DNA of 13,568 nucleotides from Candidatus Rhabdochlamydia sp. (GTDB lineage: Bacteria > Chlamydiota > Chlamydiia > Chlamydiales > Rhabdochlamydiaceae): positions 1 through 13,568 of the forward strand of contig JASHWM010000086.1 of NCBI GenBank assembly GCA_030044075.1, written 5' to 3'. Below, piece by piece: positions 1 through 6,759 of this stretch; position 1 is the first letter of the stretch, and each line of letters starts with the position of its first letter. The position numbers and the translations under genes are program-made. A model generated the notes under the pieces. It was not told the DNA's origin. It made no database searches and saw only the letters and a list, made by a program, of their open reading frames with translations.

Positions 1-287
1 TTTTTTGGATCTGCAATAATAACACTTTTTCCTCCGCCGAGGCCGGTTTGGACCAGCGTAGATTTGTAAGTCATTCCTTTAGCAAGTCTTAAAACATCTT
101 TCAAAGCTTCATCAAAGTTGGCATAGGGGTAAATTCTTGTCCCCCCAAGTGCAGGCCCCATAGATGAATTGTGGACGCAAATAATTGCCTTTAACCCTGA
201 GCGCTCTTCCTCGATCTTCAATACTTTTTCGTACCCCGGTGTCGGGATCTCTTCTACAACAAAAGTATCTTCTAACACTAAAGTCAT
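1..287 (-). CDS. ldh: Leucine dehydrogenase, N-terminal part (cut by window edge)
   Basis: Glu/Leu/Phe/Val dehydrogenase family enzyme that would deaminate branched-chain L-amino acids to 2-oxoacids with NAD+ in the cytoplasm. Ninety-five complete codons are visible from the ATG at 287 down to position 3; the rest of the gene, including the Rossmann NAD domain, lies outside. The visible part has the family's substrate-binding motifs: MGPALGGTR at residues 43-51, then K75 and K87 in the glycine-rich LGGGKSVI (83-90). The 12-residue gap between the two lysines equals that between the substrate and catalytic lysines of Bacillus LeuDH. The start is supported by an AAGGAG Shine-Dalgarno box 7-8 nt upstream. 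The gene diverges from the DUF2709-tsaE operon. Chlamydiae are known to carry a single gene of this type. A valine or phenylalanine dehydrogenase cannot be excluded from the N-terminus alone. Confidence 0.92.
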   Translation of the reverse strand, partial: MTLVLEDTFVVEEIPTPGYEKVLKIEEERSGLKAIICVHNSSMGPALGGTRIYPYANFDEALKDVLRLAKGMTYKSTLVQTGLGGGKSVIIADPK

Positions 288-309
288 TGCTCTCTCCTTG
301 TATTTCTGG

Positions 310-326
310 ATCTCCGTAAGGGAGAT
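310..326 (-). other. Small hairpin in the predicted ldh leader
   Basis: ATCTCC (310-315) and GGAGAT (321-326) form a perfect 6-bp stem around GTAAG. On the minus strand it sits about 23 nt upstream of the ldh start. Its UCUCC arm could also pair with the GGAGA of the ldh Shine-Dalgarno, so two exclusive pairings are possible. On the plus strand the stem is followed by a run of Ts and looks like a weak terminator, but no plus-strand gene ends there. Confidence 0.3.
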
Positions 327-366
327 TTTTTCTAAAAATTCTTACTTTTCTACAATAAAAGTGTAA

Positions 367-395
367 ATCCTAGCAAGTTTTCGTTCACAAAGCAA
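367..395 (-). promoter_or_regulatory. Candidate sigma70-type promoter for ldh
   Basis: Read on the minus strand, TTGCTT (395-390), a 17-nt spacer and TAGGAT (372-367) form a moderate match to a housekeeping promoter. It would start transcription near 360 and leave a leader of about 70 nt before the ldh ATG. Visual match only. Confidence 0.35.
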
Positions 396-511
396 TAATT
401 CTTTACAAAATGGATAATAAAAGTAAACAAAACCGTATAGAAATTGATTTTTGTTTCTTTTAATACTGGCAGACCTAAGGACTATGATTTTGACGAAGAA
501 GAAATTAGCCA

Positions 512-541
512 TTGAGAAATAATTGCAGATTCGACTAGTAT
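512..541 (+). promoter_or_regulatory. Candidate promoter of the DUF2709-tsaE-engB-dnaQ operon
   Basis: TTGAGA (512-517), an 18-nt spacer and TAGTAT (536-541) resemble a housekeeping promoter, with a predicted transcript start near 548 and a leader of about 42 nt before the ATG at 590. It is the best plus-strand match I see in the intergenic region. Confidence 0.4.
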
Positions 542-589
542 TTAATGTCCAATTAACAATAATTTTTTTAAACCTTCTACGAGGTTACG

Positions 590-1324
590 ATGACAACTGT
601 TGTCATTTCAAATGCTTTGAAAGACGAGCTACAAAAATTTTTAAAAAAGAATAAGAAGGCTGACCTGGTCACGACGTACCTTTTTTTCCTCGAAAAAAAA
701 TATAATGTTCAACCTGTCCTATTCGTTCGTGAAAAAACAATTTACCAAAGCCAGGAAGACCTGATCAAAAAATTAGAGTCCCAGGGCAAGCTGTGGCGCG
801 AAACTGAGATCAAGATCCAGATGGACCAGCAAAGCGTCAACGACCAGACCAAAAAAGTTTATATTTGCCCATTTACAGGAAAAGTGTTTGGCGACAACAC
901 ACATCCGAATCCCCAAGACGCCATTTATGATTGGGTATCAAAGTGCCCAGAAAATAAAGAGCGCATGGGCGGGCTCCGGGTAAAACGCTTTTTTGTCTCT
1001 GAAGATCCTGAAGTGATTAAAAACTATATCGTCAAACGCAAAGAGCCGATCACAAAAATTGTGTATTCTTCTGTTGTCACAGGCAAACTTTTCAACAGCA
1101 AAGCATCAGTAATTGATGATTTTATAAAAAATCAGCTAAAGCCCCTCACGCTGATGGAAGTTCCAAGCCAAAACCGCTATCAAATTGAAGAGGGATTCCT
1201 CGGATTTATTCAAAGCTACCTGGACGACACCAAGATTGCTGCTTTCTTTGAAAGCATTTCGGGAATGAATGAGTTCGCTTCCTATACCAGCCAGTGGCTC
1301 GAAGAAGAAAAAGAAGAGGAATAG
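590..1324 (+). CDS. Conserved chlamydial protein, probably DUF2709 family
   Basis: A 244-residue soluble protein of unknown function. I assign it tentatively to the DUF2709 family typical of Chlamydiae, from its general sequence character and its place directly before tsaE (I recall CT538 beside yjeE/CT537 in C. trachomatis). No signal peptide or membrane segment is visible. Two segments look like diverged copies of one motif: KVYICPFTGKVFGDN at 89-103 and KIVYSSVVTGKLFNSK at 156-171, each followed by a helix rich in D, I and W/F (about 109-118 and 173-182). The first copy has C93, H105 and C119, which could contribute to a metal site; the second lacks the cysteines. The protein ends in an acidic tail (EEEKEEE). 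The ATG has a CGAGG box 5 nt upstream. It heads an operon, with tsaE starting about 5 nt after its stop, so a role linked to translation or DNA maintenance is possible but unproven. Confidence 0.9.
   Translation: MTTVVISNALKDELQKFLKKNKKADLVTTYLFFLEKKYNVQPVLFVREKTIYQSQEDLIKKLESQGKLWRETEIKIQMDQQSVNDQTKKVYICPFTGKVFGDNTHPNPQDAIYDWVSKCPENKERMGGLRVKRFFVSEDPEVIKNYIVKRKEPITKIVYSSVVTGKLFNSKASVIDDFIKNQLKPLTLMEVPSQNRYQIEEGFLGFIQSYLDDTKIAAFFESISGMNEFASYTSQWLEEEKEEE
1315..1320 (+). promoter_or_regulatory. Shine-Dalgarno box that decides the tsaE start
   Basis: AGAGGA inside the last codons of the upstream gene lies 9 nt before TTG 1330. This favours TTG as the tsaE start over the in-frame GTG at 1294, which has no comparable box. 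Confidence 0.55.
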
Positions 1325-1329
1325 TTGCT

Positions 1330-1755
1330 TTGCTCGAATTTGTCAGTTGTTCAGCAAGTGAAACACAAGAGATTGGGAAAAAGCTTGCAAAGCTGCTAAA
1401 GCCCGGAGACATTGTTACACTGTCAGGCGACCTAGGAGCTGGGAAAACGACTCTTGTCAAAGGACTTGTGGGAGAACTGGCGAAAATTCATCCTAGAGAA
1501 GTAGCAAGCCCGACCTTTACTTATCTGAATATTTTTTCAGGCACCGGTATCGACATTTACCATTTCGATCTCTACCGACTTAAAAATGGCGAAGAGTTTA
1601 TCTCCATGGGATTTGATGAGTACTTGGCAAAAGGACAAATTTGCTGCATCGAATGGCCGGAAAAAATCGATCAACAGTTGCCTGGAAGAGTGAACTCTGT
1701 AAAAATCGTTTATCTTTCTGAAGAAAAAAGACACATCACCTTTAAAACACGATGA
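1330..1755 (+). CDS. tsaE: tRNA t6A biosynthesis ATPase TsaE (YjeE)
   Basis: Cytoplasmic P-loop ATPase that supports the TsaD-TsaB complex in making threonylcarbamoyladenosine at position 37 of ANN-decoding tRNAs. With a TTG start at 1330 it is 141 residues, near the usual length of about 140-155. Visible motifs are the Walker A loop GDLGAGKTT (33-41), SPTFTYLN (60-67), the family's YHFDLYRL (77-84) with its conserved aspartate, and IEWPEKI (107-113). I chose TTG 1330 because AGAGGA at 1315-1320 lies 9 nt upstream and homologues begin near this point. The longer frame from GTG 1294 would add 12 residues (MARRRKRRGIVA) that merely reread the acidic tail codons of the preceding gene. Its stop overlaps the engB start by 4 nt, implying coupled translation. 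Confidence 0.95.
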   Translation: MLEFVSCSASETQEIGKKLAKLLKPGDIVTLSGDLGAGKTTLVKGLVGELAKIHPREVASPTFTYLNIFSGTGIDIYHFDLYRLKNGEEFISMGFDEYLAKGQICCIEWPEKIDQQLPGRVNSVKIVYLSEEKRHITFKTR

Positions 1756-2378
1756 AAAAAATCAAGTTTGAAAATGCTTCTTTTTTTAAATCGGTAGCCG
1801 ATATTGCCCAGCTGCCCGCTATAAAAAATAGCAGCGGCATCCCCATCCCTGAAATTGTCATCGCCGGCCGCTCGAACGCCGGAAAGTCGTCCCTGATCAA
1901 CCACCTCCTTCGAAATAAAAAACTCGCCAGAACTTCCTCAACACCTGGGAAAACCCAGCTCCTCAACTTCTTTTTGATTGAAAATGATCTTTTCCTTGTC
2001 GACCTGCCGGGCTATGGATACGCAAAAGTGTCGCAGGCAATAAAAGAGCAATGGACAAAAAGCTTGGCCTCTTACTTCGAAGAAAGGAGTAATTTGGGCC
2101 TCATCCTTCTTTTACTCGACATCCGCAGAGATCCTTGCGAAGAAGACCTCGCTCTTTTTTCTTGGGCAAGGCACTACTCTAAGCCTTTATTTGTGATCTT
2201 CACCAAATGCGACAAAGTATCCCAAAGCGAGAAACTTCAAAACACGAAGCATATCCTTAATGAGCTTGCCAGCCAATCCGCATCCACTGATATTCCGCAC
2301 GCGCATTTTTCCATCTTTGATCAAAAAGCACGAACCGTCCTCATTGAGGCAATTAACAAAGAGCTAGAACATTTATGA
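1752..2378 (+). CDS. engB: Ribosome-biogenesis GTPase EngB (YihA/YsxC)
   Basis: A 208-residue TRAFAC-class GTPase expected to act in late assembly of the large ribosomal subunit. All nucleotide-binding elements are present: G1 GRSNAGKSS (39-47), the family-specific switch I TSSTPGKTQ (61-69), G3 DLPGYG (84-89) followed by GYAKVS, and G4 TKCDK (151-155). The G5 region near S187 (FSIF) is less typical but acceptable. Length is normal for the family (about 195-215) and there is no fused domain. The ATG overlaps the tsaE stop as ATGA, and its own stop overlaps the next start the same way, so these cistrons are probably translated by re-initiation. In this window engB separates tsaE from the dnaQ-like gene, which I recall as adjacent in Chlamydia. 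Confidence 0.97.
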   Translation: MKKIKFENASFFKSVADIAQLPAIKNSSGIPIPEIVIAGRSNAGKSSLINHLLRNKKLARTSSTPGKTQLLNFFLIENDLFLVDLPGYGYAKVSQAIKEQWTKSLASYFEERSNLGLILLLLDIRRDPCEEDLALFSWARHYSKPLFVIFTKCDKVSQSEKLQNTKHILNELASQSASTDIPHAHFSIFDQKARTVLIEAINKELEHL

Positions 2379-3124
2379 CAACCCTTCGACAAGAAACCTT
2401 TGTATGCCTCGACTGTGAAACTACAGGGCTTGAACCAAAGGAAGACCGCGTCATCGAAATCGGCATCGCCGTATTTAATTATGAGATAATTTTAGAATCT
2501 TATGAGACGCTCATCGACCCGGAGAAACCTATTCCGGAAGATTCGATGAAAATCCACCATATCTCTGACGATATGGTAAAAGGAAAGCCAAAATTTGCTG
2601 AGGTCATTGCAACGATCAATAAAATGATCGGCAAGCACCCGATCGTTGGCCATGGGATTTCTCTAGACATCGAATTCCTCTCAGAAGAAGCAAAAAGGCT
2701 CAACCTCCCTTTTCCTGGCAGATCAAACATGCAAATTGACACCTTGCGGCTTGCAAGGCTTTATGGAGAAAGTCCATCGAACTCTTTAGAAAAGTTGCGC
2801 GAACATTTTAACATTGCCCCTGAAGGGGCCCACCGCGCAATGAGCGATGTCCTTGTCAACATCGAAGTGTTTAAATTCCTCTCGCAAAGTTTTAAAAGCA
2901 CCGCGCAGATCCTGCAAAGGCTCCAAAAGCCGATCCTCTTAAAGACGATGCCTCTTGGAAAGCACAAAGGCCGCCTGTTCAACGAGATCCCCCTGGAATA
3001 TTTGGTATGGGCATCGCGCAAAGATTTTGATCAGGACCTTCTTTTTTCCATACAAACAGAGCTTAAAAAACGAAAACAGGGAAATCGATTCGAGCAGTCC
3101 TCCAATCCTTTTTCCATTTTATAA
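2375..3124 (+). CDS. DnaQ-like 3'-5' exonuclease with C-terminal DUF3820-like domain
   Basis: A 249-residue DEDDh exonuclease. Residues 7-172 hold the fold: ExoI with D13 and E15 in LDCETTGL, ExoII VGHGISLDIEFL with D98, and ExoIII HRAMSDV with H153 and D158, so the two-metal site is complete. It could be a proofreading (epsilon-like) subunit or a stand-alone repair exonuclease. Residues about 190-230, starting MPLGKHKGRLFNEIPLEYL, match the small DUF3820 (quorum-sensing-regulated factor-like) module that follows DnaQ domains in several bacteria. No DNA polymerase clamp-binding motif is obvious. It is the last gene of the operon, starting on the engB stop (ATGA overlap). In Chlamydia a second dnaQ-type gene lies beside tsaE, which supports this as that orthologue, distinct from the replicative epsilon. 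Confidence 0.93.
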   Translation: MTTLRQETFVCLDCETTGLEPKEDRVIEIGIAVFNYEIILESYETLIDPEKPIPEDSMKIHHISDDMVKGKPKFAEVIATINKMIGKHPIVGHGISLDIEFLSEEAKRLNLPFPGRSNMQIDTLRLARLYGESPSNSLEKLREHFNIAPEGAHRAMSDVLVNIEVFKFLSQSFKSTAQILQRLQKPILLKTMPLGKHKGRLFNEIPLEYLVWASRKDFDQDLLFSIQTELKKRKQGNRFEQSSNPFSIL

Positions 3125-3126
3125 TA

Positions 3127-3155
3127 TTGTTCAAAATATCTATGTGCATTATATT
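3127..3155 (+). promoter_or_regulatory. Candidate pgk promoter
   Basis: TTGTTC (3127-3132), a 17-nt spacer and TATATT (3150-3155) give a good housekeeping match with a predicted start near 3162 and a leader of about 24 nt. It begins 2 nt after the stop of the exonuclease gene, and no terminator is visible between them, so pgk may also receive read-through. Confidence 0.5.
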
Positions 3156-3185
3156 TTTCGCCCGTAAGTGCAAGAAGGGGGCCTC

Positions 3186-4397
3186 ATGAATGAAAAGTTA
3201 TCGATCGAAGACCTCTCATTAAAGGGAAAAAAAGCACTCCTCCGCGTCGACTTCAATGTCCCTCTAAACAAGGACGGGAGTATCTCGGACAACACCCGCA
3301 TCGTCGAATCCCTTCCAACAATTCAATACCTGCTTTCAAACGGCGCAAGCGTCATTGTCATGAGCCATCTGGGACGTCCAAAAAACGGTCCAGATCCCAA
3401 ATGTTCCCTTGCGGTCTGCGCAAAAGAACTAGAGAAGCTCCTTGCAGCTAAAGTCTTATTTGCCTCTGATTGCATCGGCGAAGAAGCTAGCCGCATGGCA
3501 GGTGACTTAAAGCCCGGCCAGGTCCTTATGCTCGAGAACCTGCGGTTTTATCCTGCCGAAGAAAACCCAGGCAAAGACCCCTCTTTTGCAGAAAAGCTTG
3601 CAAAACTGGGAGATGTGTACATCAACGATGCTTTTGGAACGGCCCACCGGGAACACTCTTCCACGGCGACGATTACCCGTTTCTTTAAAGACTGTTCGGC
3701 AGCCGGCTTCCTGATGAAAAAAGAAATCGCCTATTTCACTCAAATCTTGTCAAATCCTGAAAAACCTTTTTATGCAATCATCGGTGGAGCTAAAATCTCT
3801 TCCAAGATCGGCGTCCTGTCATCCCTTCTTTCAAAAGTTGATAAAATATTTATTGGCGGGGGGATGTCATACACTTTTTTTAAGGCGATGGGCATTGAAA
3901 TCGGCGATTCAATTGTTGAGATCGAATCCATTTCCACAGCAAAGGAATTTTTGGAAGAATGTAAAAAGAAAAATATTCCTTTATACCTTCCAAAAGATAT
4001 TGTCATTGCAAACAACTTTGACAATCATGCTGAAAAAAAGACTATCTCTGTAAAAGAAGGGATCCCGGCTGGATGGCAAGGAATGGACATCGGACCTGAA
4101 ACTGTCAAAGAATGGAAAAGCGCTTTTTCGGCCGCAAAGACCTTTTTTTGGAATGGGCCCTTGGGCGTGTTCGAATTTGAGAATTTTGCCAAAGGAACTG
4201 GCGAAATCGCTACAGCATTGAGTGAAACATCGGCTACGACAATTGTGGGGGGCGGGGACTCTGTCTCGGCAATCAATGGGATGGGACTTTCAAAAAAGTT
4301 TTCCCATCTTTCCACTGGCGGCGGGGCATCCCTCGAATATATTGAATATGGCCACTTACCCGGAATCGATGCTTTAAGCATAAAGATTAAAAAGTAA
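3186..4397 (+). CDS. pgk: Phosphoglycerate kinase
   Basis: Cytoplasmic glycolytic enzyme that transfers phosphate from 1,3-bisphosphoglycerate to ADP, one of the two ATP-forming glycolytic steps. The 403 residues match the bacterial length. Both lobes are complete: RVDFNVP (20-26), SHLGRP (60-65), ENLRF (117-121) and NDAF (147-150) in the substrate lobe; GGAK (200-203), GPLGVFE (324-330), GGGDS (355-359) and STGGGASLE (376-384) in the nucleotide lobe. I chose ATG 3186 because AAGGGGG at 3175-3181 lies 4 nt upstream; the in-frame GTG at 3168 would place six extra residues over that box. The gene stands alone, with its own promoter before it and the strong transporter promoter after it. For an energy parasite that also imports ATP, it supplies independent ATP. 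Confidence 0.98.
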   Translation: MNEKLSIEDLSLKGKKALLRVDFNVPLNKDGSISDNTRIVESLPTIQYLLSNGASVIVMSHLGRPKNGPDPKCSLAVCAKELEKLLAAKVLFASDCIGEEASRMAGDLKPGQVLMLENLRFYPAEENPGKDPSFAEKLAKLGDVYINDAFGTAHREHSSTATITRFFKDCSAAGFLMKKEIAYFTQILSNPEKPFYAIIGGAKISSKIGVLSSLLSKVDKIFIGGGMSYTFFKAMGIEIGDSIVEIESISTAKEFLEECKKKNIPLYLPKDIVIANNFDNHAEKKTISVKEGIPAGWQGMDIGPETVKEWKSAFSAAKTFFWNGPLGVFEFENFAKGTGEIATALSETSATTIVGGGDSVSAINGMGLSKKFSHLSTGGGASLEYIEYGHLPGIDALSIKIKK

Positions 4398-4454
4398 AAC
4401 TATAGCAACCAAAATTTTCTTAGTAATTGAAAAAGTTTCTTAATAAAACAATGG

Positions 4455-4482
4455 TTGTCAAATAAGATTAAATCGATATAAT
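4455..4482 (+). promoter_or_regulatory. Strong promoter of the NTT-DedA-CDP-alcohol transferase operon
   Basis: TTGTCA (4455-4460), a 16-nt spacer and a perfect TATAAT (4477-4482) make this the best promoter match in the window. Transcription would start near 4489, leaving a leader of about 44 nt. The -10 box lies between the arms of an inverted repeat (4471-4492). Confidence 0.65.
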
Positions 4483-4492
4483 AAAGTCGATT
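4471..4492 (+). repeat. Inverted repeat flanking the -10 box
   Basis: AATCGA (4471-4476) and TCGATT (4487-4492) are perfect inverted arms separated by 10 nt that contain the TATAAT box; three more Ts follow. It could be an operator, or a weak intrinsic terminator for pgk (6 bp, AT-rich, loop of 10). The sequence does not decide between them. Confidence 0.4.
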
Positions 4493-4532
4493 TTTGAGCA
4501 TTAAAGACGTGCTGTTATAACCCCGGCAAAAT

Positions 4533-6110
4533 ATGTCTTCTACCAAGGAATTCGGCACTTTACGCGCTTTGCTTTGGCCAGTGCATAAAGATGAGCATAA
4601 ACGTTTCGTGCCGATGCTTATCATATTTTTTCTCATTTGTTTTAACTATAGCATCCTGCGCGCGTCAAAAGACGCCCTTGTCGTTACTGCACCTTCTTCT
4701 GGAGCAGAAGCAATCCCCTTCATCAAAGTGTGGGCTATATTGCCCATGGCCCTGTTAATGACCCTCCTCTTTACAAGGCTATCGAACCGTTTGACAAGAG
4801 AAAACGTCTTTTACGTTTTGATGAGCGTTTTCCTTGCCTTTTTCCTTGTTTTTGCTTTTGTCCTCTATCCTTTACGAGATTATTTACACCCTCATGGGCT
4901 TGCTGACCGCCTGCAAGAGGTCTTGCCAATTGGCTTCAAAGGGTTGATCGCAATCTTCCGCAACTGGACGTTTACCGCTTTTTATATCATGTCTGAGATG
5001 TGGAGTACGATGATCATGACAGTGCTCTTCTGGGGCTTTGCCAACGATGTCACCTCAGTAAAAGATGCAAAACGTTTCTATGTGCTCCTCGGCGTGGCCG
5101 CAAACCTCTCTACGATCTGTTCGGGCCAAGTGTCCACTCTCATCTCCCGCCAGGTCTTTGGCAACAACATCTTCTCCATTTTTGGCGCGGACGACTGGAG
5201 CCAAGCCATCATCCTATTAAACTGCATCGTGATCTTTTCCGGTGTGTTGTGCATCGCTTTATTCAAGTGGCTCCACGTCAAAGGCCTTGGCTATAACTCC
5301 CAGCATCTTTCGTTTTTGAAAGAACCCACCGACATAAAAATGGGCCTTAGGAAAAATTTTGCCTACCTTGCAAAATCAAAATATTTAATTTGCATTGCCA
5401 TCATCGTGGTGATGTACAACATCGCGATCAACCTTGTAGAAGTTGTTTGGAAAAACCAGGTGAAAGAGCTGTATCCAGGGCCGAACGATTTTAATGCTTA
5501 CATGGGACAGGTCCTCACTGCTATTGGTATCGTCGCAACGCTTACAGCAATTTTTGTGTCGGGGAACCTGATCCGCAAATTTAGTTGGACGGTGACCGCG
5601 ATGGTCTCTCCGATCATCATCCTCATCACAAGCATCGGCTTTTTCTCATTCCTATTCTTTAACGACTCAAAAATATCTCTTGGCATCGCTGCATTTTTTG
5701 CTACTTCTCCTCTGGCCATCGGCGTATTTTTCGGTTCTTTGCAAAACTGCCTTGCACGGGCCTGCAAATATACTGTATTCGATTCCACAAAGGAACTCGC
5801 CTTCATCCCATTAAGCCAAGAGTCCAAGCTTAAAGGAAAGTCGGCCATAGATGGCGTTGGATCAAGACTTGGCAAATCTGGAGGCTCTATCATCCACCAA
5901 AGCCTCTTGATGATTTTTGGCACAGTCACCCTGAGCACCCCTTACGTTGCTGCAATCCTTCTCTTCGCCATTGGCGCATGGATGGTCGCAGTCAGGTCGC
6001 TCGGCAGACAGTTCAACCAGCTTGTCGCGCAAAATGAGACCGTTGTTGTTGATGAACAACGTACCGATGCAACAGAGCTTGAGCCCTCCCTTCTAAAAAC
6101 AACCAATTAA
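4533..6110 (+). CDS. NTT-family nucleotide transporter (ATP/ADP translocase family)
   Basis: A 525-residue multi-spanning inner-membrane carrier of the Npt/Tlc family, used by chlamydiae, rickettsiae and plastids to import or exchange nucleotides; family members have about 12 helices. Conserved charged residues at the family's functional positions are visible: K46 in ILRASKD, E155 in YIMSEMW, E303 in INLVEVVWK and K434 in ESKLKGK, followed by GSRLGKSGGS (442-451). The TAPSSGAEAIPFIKVW segment (52-67) is also typical. Many true ATP/ADP exchangers read LRDTKD at the first motif; here an alanine replaces that aspartate. Environmental chlamydiae carry several NTT paralogues with different substrates (ATP/ADP, other NTPs, NAD), so the substrate cannot be fixed from sequence alone. 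The start matches homologue N-termini but lacks a Shine-Dalgarno box. It leads a three-gene membrane operon. Confidence 0.95.
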   Translation: MSSTKEFGTLRALLWPVHKDEHKRFVPMLIIFFLICFNYSILRASKDALVVTAPSSGAEAIPFIKVWAILPMALLMTLLFTRLSNRLTRENVFYVLMSVFLAFFLVFAFVLYPLRDYLHPHGLADRLQEVLPIGFKGLIAIFRNWTFTAFYIMSEMWSTMIMTVLFWGFANDVTSVKDAKRFYVLLGVAANLSTICSGQVSTLISRQVFGNNIFSIFGADDWSQAIILLNCIVIFSGVLCIALFKWLHVKGLGYNSQHLSFLKEPTDIKMGLRKNFAYLAKSKYLICIAIIVVMYNIAINLVEVVWKNQVKELYPGPNDFNAYMGQVLTAIGIVATLTAIFVSGNLIRKFSWTVTAMVSPIIILITSIGFFSFLFFNDSKISLGIAAFFATSPLAIGVFFGSLQNCLARACKYTVFDSTKELAFIPLSQESKLKGKSAIDGVGSRLGKSGGSIIHQSLLMIFGTVTLSTPYVAAILLFAIGAWMVAVRSLGRQFNQLVAQNETVVVDEQRTDATELEPSLLKTTN

Positions 6111-6116
6111 ACATGT

Positions 6117-6728
6117 ATGGAAGCCATTATTAATTGGATTGTTTCCCATGCTGACAAAGCACATCTGTTCATTTTTATCGCCATATTGCTTGCAGGATTC
6201 AACATCCCGATCAGTATAGATCTTCTTGTAATCATTGGAGCTATTTTAGCTGCAACGACTGTGCCTGAAAACACGTGGGTGATCTTTTCATCGATTTTCA
6301 TTGGAGCATGCCTGTCGGCATGGATCGCGTTTTGGTTTGGCCGAATCCTCGGCAGCAAGCTCTCGGGCAAGAAATGGTTTGAAAAACTGATGCCCGAAAG
6401 CCGGATCCAAAAACTCAGGCAATTCTATGAAAAGCATGGTTTTTGGACCCTTCTTATTGGACGGTTTATCCCATTCGGAATCCGCAACTGTCTTTTTATG
6501 ACAACCGGGATGAGCAAGTTCGCCTTTAGGCGGTTTGCCATGCGGGACCTTGTCGCATGTTTGATTTGGAGCAGCATCTCCTTTTATGTGTTCTATACAA
6601 TAGGGCAAAATTACCAGGTGATATATAATCACTTCCTTACATTTTCGGCCGGACTTGTCCTTTTGATCGCTTTAACTGTATCCTTCATTGTTTGGAGAAA
6701 AAAGGCTAAGCTAAAACGCGAGTTGTGA
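6117..6728 (+). CDS. DedA/VTT-family inner-membrane protein
   Basis: A 203-residue integral membrane protein of the DedA (VTT/SNARE-associated) family, whose better-studied members move undecaprenyl phosphate or phospholipids across the cytoplasmic membrane and support envelope homeostasis. Hydrophobic segments lie near 15-48, 53-77, 108-130 and 145-192. Family motifs are FGR (74-76), FYEKHG (103-108), the conserved GRFIPFGIRN (115-124) with re-entrant-loop character, GMSKFAFRRF (131-140), and D144 followed by W151. The tail is basic (RKKAKLKREL). It starts 6 nt after the transporter stop with no obvious Shine-Dalgarno box, so translational coupling is likely. The lipid or carrier handled here is not determinable from sequence. 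Confidence 0.93.
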   Translation: MEAIINWIVSHADKAHLFIFIAILLAGFNIPISIDLLVIIGAILAATTVPENTWVIFSSIFIGACLSAWIAFWFGRILGSKLSGKKWFEKLMPESRIQKLRQFYEKHGFWTLLIGRFIPFGIRNCLFMTTGMSKFAFRRFAMRDLVACLIWSSISFYVFYTIGQNYQVIYNHFLTFSAGLVLLIALTVSFIVWRKKAKLKREL

Positions 6729-6759
6729 AAAATTCTACACGGGAATTAAACTAACGACC

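Larger units (their letters stand above)
288..589. other. Divergent AT-rich intergenic region between ldh and the DUF2709 gene
   Basis: About 300 bases with no supported gene. It holds candidate promoters in both directions (minus at 367-395, plus at 512-541) and a perfect 6-bp inverted repeat with a 5-nt loop at 310-326, inside the predicted ldh leader. Two tiny plus-strand reading frames of 17 codons (410-463) and 12 codons (484-522) occur but have no properly spaced ribosome site and are not called as genes. Confidence 0.6.

Noticed and set aside
310-331. Hairpin plus T-run as a plus-strand intrinsic terminator
   Set aside because: No plus-strand gene ends upstream; the stem is only 6 bp. 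It is better viewed as part of the ldh leader.
169-366. Plus-strand 65-codon reading frame over the ldh start
   Set aside because: It lies antisense to ldh, whose minus-strand translation has clear family motifs and a ribosome site; the plus-strand product resembles nothing.
410-522. Two tiny plus-strand frames (17 and 12 codons) as leader peptides
   Set aside because: The first has no ribosome site; the second has an AAGGA only 2 nt from its ATG, too close. Neither has a recognisable composition.
4025-4381. Minus-strand 118-codon frame inside pgk
   Set aside because: It is a shadow of the pgk coding frame with no ribosome site and no family resemblance.
5498-5938. Minus-strand 146-codon frame inside the nucleotide transporter
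   Set aside because: It is antisense to conserved transporter motifs; its protein looks like low-quality reverse translation of membrane-helix codons.
6288-6632. Minus-strand 114-codon frame inside the DedA gene
   Set aside because: It is antisense to the conserved DedA GRFIPFGIRN region; no independent support.
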